A stretch of DNA of 9,421 nt from Actinomycetota bacterium. GTDB lineage: Bacteria > Actinomycetota > Humimicrobiia > Humimicrobiales > Humimicrobiaceae. Below the pieces are notes generated by a model. The model was not told the origin of the DNA, did no database searches, and saw only the letters and a list, made by a program, of their open reading frames with translations. The stretch covers positions 1 through 9,421 of the forward strand of contig PWYO01000234.1 of NCBI GenBank assembly GCA_003567835.1, written 5' to 3'. Positions 5,979 through 9,421 of the stretch are shown here, piece after piece; the first letter of the stretch is position 1; the number at the start of each line of letters is the position of its first letter. Position numbers and translations under genes: made by a program.

Positions 5979-7351
5979 TGGCTGAAAAACTTATGCAAAT
6001 CCTAAAAAAGACTGCATCAAAGATCAGCGCCGACCAGGCCGATGCATATGAGATATTCGGCCTGTCTTCTACTGAAACAGACATAGAAGCCTATGATGCC
6101 CATATTGAGTCTTTGTCCTTTTCTGATTCCAGCGGCATGGGCATAAGAATCATCAAAAACGGGGCTGTGGGTTATGCCTTTACTTCATTTCTGGGGGAAG
6201 AAAAAATCATGGAATGCATTCAAAAAGCCGCAGTCAATGCCCGGGCAACCACCGGTGAAGACCTGAATCTTTTACCCGGTCAAAAGGACTACCTCTATAA
6301 GCACAGGGCTTTGGGCCCCCATGCTCTGTATGATGAAAAATTTCACCATTATTCCACTGAGCATAAGACAGATGCTGCCAAAAAGCTGGAAGAGATTACC
6401 ATAAAAAAAGATAAAAGGATTACCGGGGTAAGCAGTGCTTCTTATCATGATTCTGATGTCAAGGCGGCCATTATAAATTCTGCTGGTTTTAGCGATCATT
6501 ACCGGAAAAGCGCCTGCTATATGGTGGTAAATGCCATTGCCAAACAAAAAGAAGATACTTCTACCGGTTATTATTTTGGTTTCGGCAAACATATGGGCCA
6601 AATATGCCTGGAAGATATTGCTGCGCATGCTGCCAAACGATCGGTGGCCCTGCTGGGGGCTCAAAAGATTCAATCAAAAAAAGTAGATATACTGCTGGAC
6701 CCTCTGGTGGGATCCCAATTTTTGGGCGTTATTGCTGATGCGCTGACGGCCGATTCGGTACAGAAAGGCAAATCCTTGTTTGCAGACAGGGTAGGCGAAA
6801 AATTATTTTCCATAGACTTGGATATCTATGATGACGGCACCATGGCCCAGGGTTTGGCCAGCGCGCCTTTTGACGGGGAAGGGGTATATAAAGGCAAAAC
6901 AGCGGTTTTTGCCAAAGGCATATTAAAAACCTATCTGTACAATGCCTATACAGCGAGAAAAGACGGCACCCAATCTACCGGTAATGCCAGCCGGTTCTCT
7001 TATCGTTCAGTGCCCTCGGTAGGGGTCAGCAATTTTTATATGAGCGGCGGCAAAGATTCTTTTAAAACACTGCTTTCAGGGATGCATGAAGGGTTTTATG
7101 TGATGGATATCATTGGCCTGCATTCCGGTGCAAATGCTGTAACTGGGGATATCAGTGTGGGTGCAAAAGGATTATGGGTCAAAAACGGTGATTTCACCCA
7201 TGCTGTAAAAGAGGTTACCATTGCCACCAATTTTCTGGATTTTATGAAAAGCATTTCCAAAACAGGGGATACCTTGACCTTTATACCTTCACAAGGTTTT
7301 ATAGGGAGCCCGGCATTATTGGTCAAGGATATGATGGTCAGCGGCACCTAA
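5978..7351 (+). CDS. pmbA: PmbA/TldE, non-catalytic partner of TldD
   Basis: PmbA (TldE) is the partner of TldD in the heterodimeric protease; it shares the fold but lacks the HExxxH metal site, and none is present in this sequence. The 457-residue protein shows family features: an N-terminal DAYEIF strand (22-27), LLDPLVGSQFLGVIADALTAD (239-259), IYDDGTMAQGLASAPFDGEG (283-302), a ...TGNASR segment (334-339), GLHSGANAVTGDISVGAKGLW (380-400) and a C-terminal SPALLVKDMMVSG. ATG 5978 overlaps the tldD stop by one base; GGAAG (5969-5973) sits 4 bases upstream. Adjacent, coupled tldD and pmbA should yield equal amounts of the two subunits. The stop (7349-7351) overlaps that of the convergent PF06695 gene. 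The window shows no ribosomal-peptide precursor that would name a substrate. Confidence 0.95.
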   Translation: MAEKLMQILKKTASKISADQADAYEIFGLSSTETDIEAYDAHIESLSFSDSSGMGIRIIKNGAVGYAFTSFLGEEKIMECIQKAAVNARATTGEDLNLLPGQKDYLYKHRALGPHALYDEKFHHYSTEHKTDAAKKLEEITIKKDKRITGVSSASYHDSDVKAAIINSAGFSDHYRKSACYMVVNAIAKQKEDTSTGYYFGFGKHMGQICLEDIAAHAAKRSVALLGAQKIQSKKVDILLDPLVGSQFLGVIADALTADSVQKGKSLFADRVGEKLFSIDLDIYDDGTMAQGLASAPFDGEGVYKGKTAVFAKGILKTYLYNAYTARKDGTQSTGNASRFSYRSVPSVGVSNFYMSGGKDSFKTLLSGMHEGFYVMDIIGLHSGANAVTGDISVGAKGLWVKNGDFTHAVKEVTIATNFLDFMKSISKTGDTLTFIPSQGFIGSPALLVKDMMVSGT

Positions 7352-7842
7352 GCTGCAATAATAAAGCTTACATAACCCACTGTCTGGGTAATTACGGTTA
7401 CAATAATTCCAGCAAGCATAATCCCTATCCCAATATGCAGAAGGGCTTTCCGGGGAGGTATGCCGAATACAAAGGAAATCAGGGCTCCGGTCCATCCACC
7501 GGTTACAGGAAGCGGGATGCAAACAAAACCAGCCAAGGCAAAGCCTCTGTATTTTTCAAACCGTTTGGAATACTTCCTTCTGGTCCGGTTAAACAGCCAG
7601 GTGAAAAAGCGGTCAAATATTCTAAACCGTTTCATTAAAAATTTGGAAACCGGATCCAGCACCCATATAATTGCCACCACTGGCACCAGATTGCCCAGCA
7701 CTGAGATTATATAGGTTTCAACAATGCCCATCCTATAGCTTCCCAGAGCAATGGGTATGGAAGCTCTCAGTTCCCCTACAGGGGTCATTGCCGTAAAAAA
7801 AGTAGCCAATTGATGCTGAATTTCTGAGATAGCAAAAAACAT
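7348..7842 (-). CDS. Small multi-drug export protein family (PF06695) membrane protein
   Basis: The 164-residue protein is strongly hydrophobic, with several likely membrane segments (about 43-62, 100-128 and 135-162 being clearest) and a basic loop at 70-98 rich in Arg and Lys. It carries two motifs I associate with PF06695: PVGELRASIPIAL (21-33), and GFVCIPLPVTGGWTGAL (105-121), which is probably a re-entrant or pore-lining segment. The family name comes from a weak annotation as small multi-drug export protein; actual transport has not been generally shown, so the substrate is unknown. ATG 7842 has AAAAAGGA (7860-7853 on its strand) 10 bases upstream. Its TAG overlaps the pmbA stop. It is a single gene, running opposite to uppP, and a similar DedA-like membrane architecture is the main alternative. 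Confidence 0.85.
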   Translation of the reverse strand: MFFAISEIQHQLATFFTAMTPVGELRASIPIALGSYRMGIVETYIISVLGNLVPVVAIIWVLDPVSKFLMKRFRIFDRFFTWLFNRTRRKYSKRFEKYRGFALAGFVCIPLPVTGGWTGALISFVFGIPPRKALLHIGIGIMLAGIIVTVITQTVGYVSFIIAA

Positions 7843-7872
7843 AACCGCAAAATCCTTTTTATTTTTTTAATA

Positions 7873-7901
7873 TTTATGCTAATATTTAAAAAATTTTTCA
7901 A
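7873..7901 (-). promoter_or_regulatory. Possible promoter for the PF06695 gene
   Basis: On the - strand, TTGAAA (7901-7896) is followed after 17 bases by CATAAA (7878-7873), a 4-of-6 match to a -10 element. Start of transcription near 7866 would give a leader of about 24 bases with the AAAAAGGA ribosome site inside it. The surrounding DNA is so AT-rich that chance matches are common. Confidence 0.35.
7877..7885 (+). promoter_or_regulatory. Possible extended -10 promoter for uppP
   Basis: TGC directly followed by TAATAT fits an extended -10 element; no convincing -35 lies upstream. The start of transcription would be near 7892. If real, the ATG at 7876 would not be in the message, and the TTG at 7927 would be the uppP start, with a leader of about 35 bases. 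It lies on the other strand over the candidate promoter of the divergent gene. Confidence 0.3.
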
Positions 7902-7926
7902 TAAAAGCGATTTATCATTATATAAT

Positions 7927-8781
7927 TTGATATTATTACAGTCAATCATATTAGGCATCATCCAGGGCATTACCGAATTTTTCCCCATAAGCAGCTCCGG
8001 GCATCTGGTTGTGTTTCCCTATCTATTGCGCTGGGACTATATTCCCCTTTACTTTACGGTTACTGTGCATTTCGGCACCCTTATTGCTGTTTTGGCGGTA
8101 TTCTATAAGGATATTTACTGTATTTGCAGAGCCTTTTTGATGGCAGTGTTTTCTCCCCAAAAAAGAGACCGGCAAAGTTTCATGCTGGGCTTGTTTATTA
8201 TCATAGCCAGCATACCGGCTGCAGTGGTTGGTTTTTTGATTTCGGATGTGGCAGACAGGTTTTTCTCAAACCCGCTTATGGTTGCAGGGTTTTTGATGCT
8301 TACTGCAGCCCTTTTGTGGTCCGGGGAGCTTGCCGCAAAAAAAAGACAAAAGCATCATCCGCCTGGCCCCCATCCGCATACCTTAAAGCTCAATTATGCC
8401 AAAGCCTTACTCATTGGCGTAGGACAGGCCCTGGCCGTATTTCCGGGGGTTTCACGGTCTGGTGCCACCATATCTTTTGGGAGATATATAGGCCTTGACA
8501 GAAAGCAAAGTGTAAGGTTTTCTTTTTTACTCTCCATTCCGGTTATTTTGGGCTCATTTGTATTTGAAATGTACAGGGAATGGTCGGTTATTGTCAGCGG
8601 AGGAAGTGACACCGCATTGTACTTGACCCTCGGATTTATTTTCTCTGTCATTGCCGGGATTTTTGCCATAAAATTTATGCTGAAGCTGGTGGAAAAGAAA
8701 AGTTTGAATGGTTTTGCTGTATACTGTATTTGCTTATCGGTGGTAATATTGATATTGTATTTGGTGTTTGGATTAACATAG
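7927..8781 (+). CDS. uppP: Undecaprenyl-diphosphatase (BacA/UppP)
   Basis: UppP is an integral membrane enzyme that removes one phosphate from undecaprenyl diphosphate to recycle the lipid carrier for peptidoglycan and surface polysaccharides; high levels give bacitracin resistance. Signature motifs are present: Q-G-x-TEF then PISSSGH (Q13, E17, S22-H26 from the TTG start) and PGVSRSG (173-179), whose Arg is essential in the family. Many hydrophobic helices follow. From TTG 7927 the product has 284 residues and begins ILLQSIILGIIQG after Met, as family members do. The frame stays open to ATG 7876, adding 17 residues, but that stretch is far more AT-rich than the gene and neither start has a good ribosome site, so the start is uncertain. 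A loop near residues 143-151 is His-rich. The next gene starts 15 bases later, so they form an operon. Confidence 0.94.
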   Translation: MILLQSIILGIIQGITEFFPISSSGHLVVFPYLLRWDYIPLYFTVTVHFGTLIAVLAVFYKDIYCICRAFLMAVFSPQKRDRQSFMLGLFIIIASIPAAVVGFLISDVADRFFSNPLMVAGFLMLTAALLWSGELAAKKRQKHHPPGPHPHTLKLNYAKALLIGVGQALAVFPGVSRSGATISFGRYIGLDRKQSVRFSFLLSIPVILGSFVFEMYREWSVIVSGGSDTALYLTLGFIFSVIAGIFAIKFMLKLVEKKSLNGFAVYCICLSVVILILYLVFGLT

Positions 8782-8796
8782 GGAGGTTTTTTGGAT

Positions 8797-9421
8797 ATGA
8801 AAGGCGTAATTTTAGCAGGCGGTTTGGGGACCAGGCTTTGGCCATGCACCAAGGTCACCAATAAACACTTATTGCCCGTATATGACAAACCCATGATCTA
8901 CTATCCCCTGGAAACCATGGTCAATTCAGGACTAAAGGACATCATGATTGTAACCGGAGGCAACTATGCCGGTGATTTTTTGCGCCTTTTGGGCAACGGC
9001 AGCGAATTTGGCTTAAAAGACATCAGCTACACCTATCAGGAAGGAGAAGGGGGTATTGCTGATGCTTTAAAACTTGCTGAAAACTTTGTAGACGAAGATC
9101 AGGTGTTTGTTATGCTGGGAGATAATATCATTGAAGACAGCATCGGGCCCCATATACAGGAATTTTGTGCGCGAAAAAAGGGGGCGCATATATTTTTAAA
9201 GGAAGTATCTGATCCCCAAAGGTTTGGGGTTGCTGAAGTAGAAGATGAAAAAGTAATCAATATTGAAGAAAAACCCCAAAAGCCCAAAAGCAACTATGCA
9301 GTTACCGGCCTATATATGTACGACAATGAAGTTTTTGACATCATTCGGAACCTAAAACCTTCTGATCGGGGAGAATACGAAATAACCGATGTAAACAACC
9401 ATTATATAAGAAATGGAACCA
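8797..9421 (+). CDS. rmlA: Sugar-1-phosphate nucleotidyltransferase, RmlA-like (3' end outside window)
   Basis: 208 complete codons are visible and the frame is open at the window end. The start MKGVILAGGLGTRLWP holds the nucleotide-binding GGxGTRL loop (8-14), then K-HLLPVYDKPMIYYPLE (23-39), the HAGDF-like NYAGDF (56-61), QEGEGGIADAL (81-91) and LGDN (107-110) with the metal-binding Asp. GEYEITDVN comes near the end. These fit glucose-1-phosphate thymidylyltransferase (RmlA), which makes dTDP-glucose from dTTP and glucose 1-phosphate for rhamnose and other deoxysugars. A related nucleotidyltransferase of different sugar or nucleotide specificity remains possible. GGGAGG (8781-8786) is 10 bases before ATG 8797; a TTG at 8791 is in frame but too close. 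Directly downstream of uppP, it probably opens a surface-polysaccharide gene cluster. Confidence 0.9.
   Translation, partial: MKGVILAGGLGTRLWPCTKVTNKHLLPVYDKPMIYYPLETMVNSGLKDIMIVTGGNYAGDFLRLLGNGSEFGLKDISYTYQEGEGGIADALKLAENFVDEDQVFVMLGDNIIEDSIGPHIQEFCARKKGAHIFLKEVSDPQRFGVAEVEDEKVINIEEKPQKPKSNYAVTGLYMYDNEVFDIIRNLKPSDRGEYEITDVNNHYIRNGT

Noticed and set aside
7435..7638. 67-codon + strand frame after pmbA
   Set aside because: Antisense to the PF06695 membrane protein, which has recognisable motifs.
7918..7926. Perfect TATAAT at 7921-7926 as the uppP promoter
   Set aside because: It ends right before the TTG start, so transcription would begin inside the gene, and no -35 is found at proper spacing; probably chance in AT-rich DNA.
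8394..8894. 166-codon - strand frame across uppP and the RmlA-like start
   Set aside because: Antisense to two well-supported genes; no own motifs or ribosome site.

Overview
This window is bacterial chromosomal sequence of moderate GC content, packed with genes and made mostly of recognisable core and envelope-related genes. No gap between genes exceeds about 110 bases. I see no rRNA, tRNA, CRISPR array, insertion sequence or phage gene. The mix (a YegS/BmrU-type lipid kinase, a ComB-like phosphatase, a DUF948/YtxH stress-protein pair, a lipobox lipoprotein, the TldD/PmbA pair, a PF06695 membrane protein) would fit a Firmicutes- or Actinobacteriota-like lineage. That placement is only an inference; the sequence alone does not fix the taxon.

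Left block (1-3193, + strand): the 3' end of a diacylglycerol-kinase-family lipid kinase is followed after 10 bases by a glycerate kinase. A stand-alone long-form purC (SAICAR synthetase) comes next, and then a ComB-type 2-phosphosulfolactate phosphatase whose start overlaps the purC stop (ATGA). The genes are close enough to be co-transcribed, although their pathways (phospholipid, glycerate, purine, sulfolactate) do not obviously connect.

Middle block (3190-7351): a secreted acidic lipoprotein on the - strand ends inside the comB stop codon. It shares a 105-base promoter region with a tight + strand operon of four genes: a DUF948-like membrane protein, a YtxH-like membrane protein, TldD and PmbA/TldE. 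The last two are the subunits of the TldD/TldE metalloprotease, with the zinc-binding HExxxH motif in TldD only. Joining an envelope-stress-type membrane pair to this protease is the most thought-provoking arrangement in the window.

Right block (7348-9421): a small PF06695 membrane protein on the - strand again overlaps its convergent neighbour at the stop codons. Divergent from it, undecaprenyl-diphosphatase (uppP) and a sugar-1-phosphate nucleotidyltransferase (RmlA-like, cut by the window end) form a + strand operon. This probably opens a cell-surface polysaccharide region.

I did not find convincing evidence of a wholly new system. The candidates most worth checking are the DUF948-YtxH-TldD-PmbA operon and its divergent lipoprotein.
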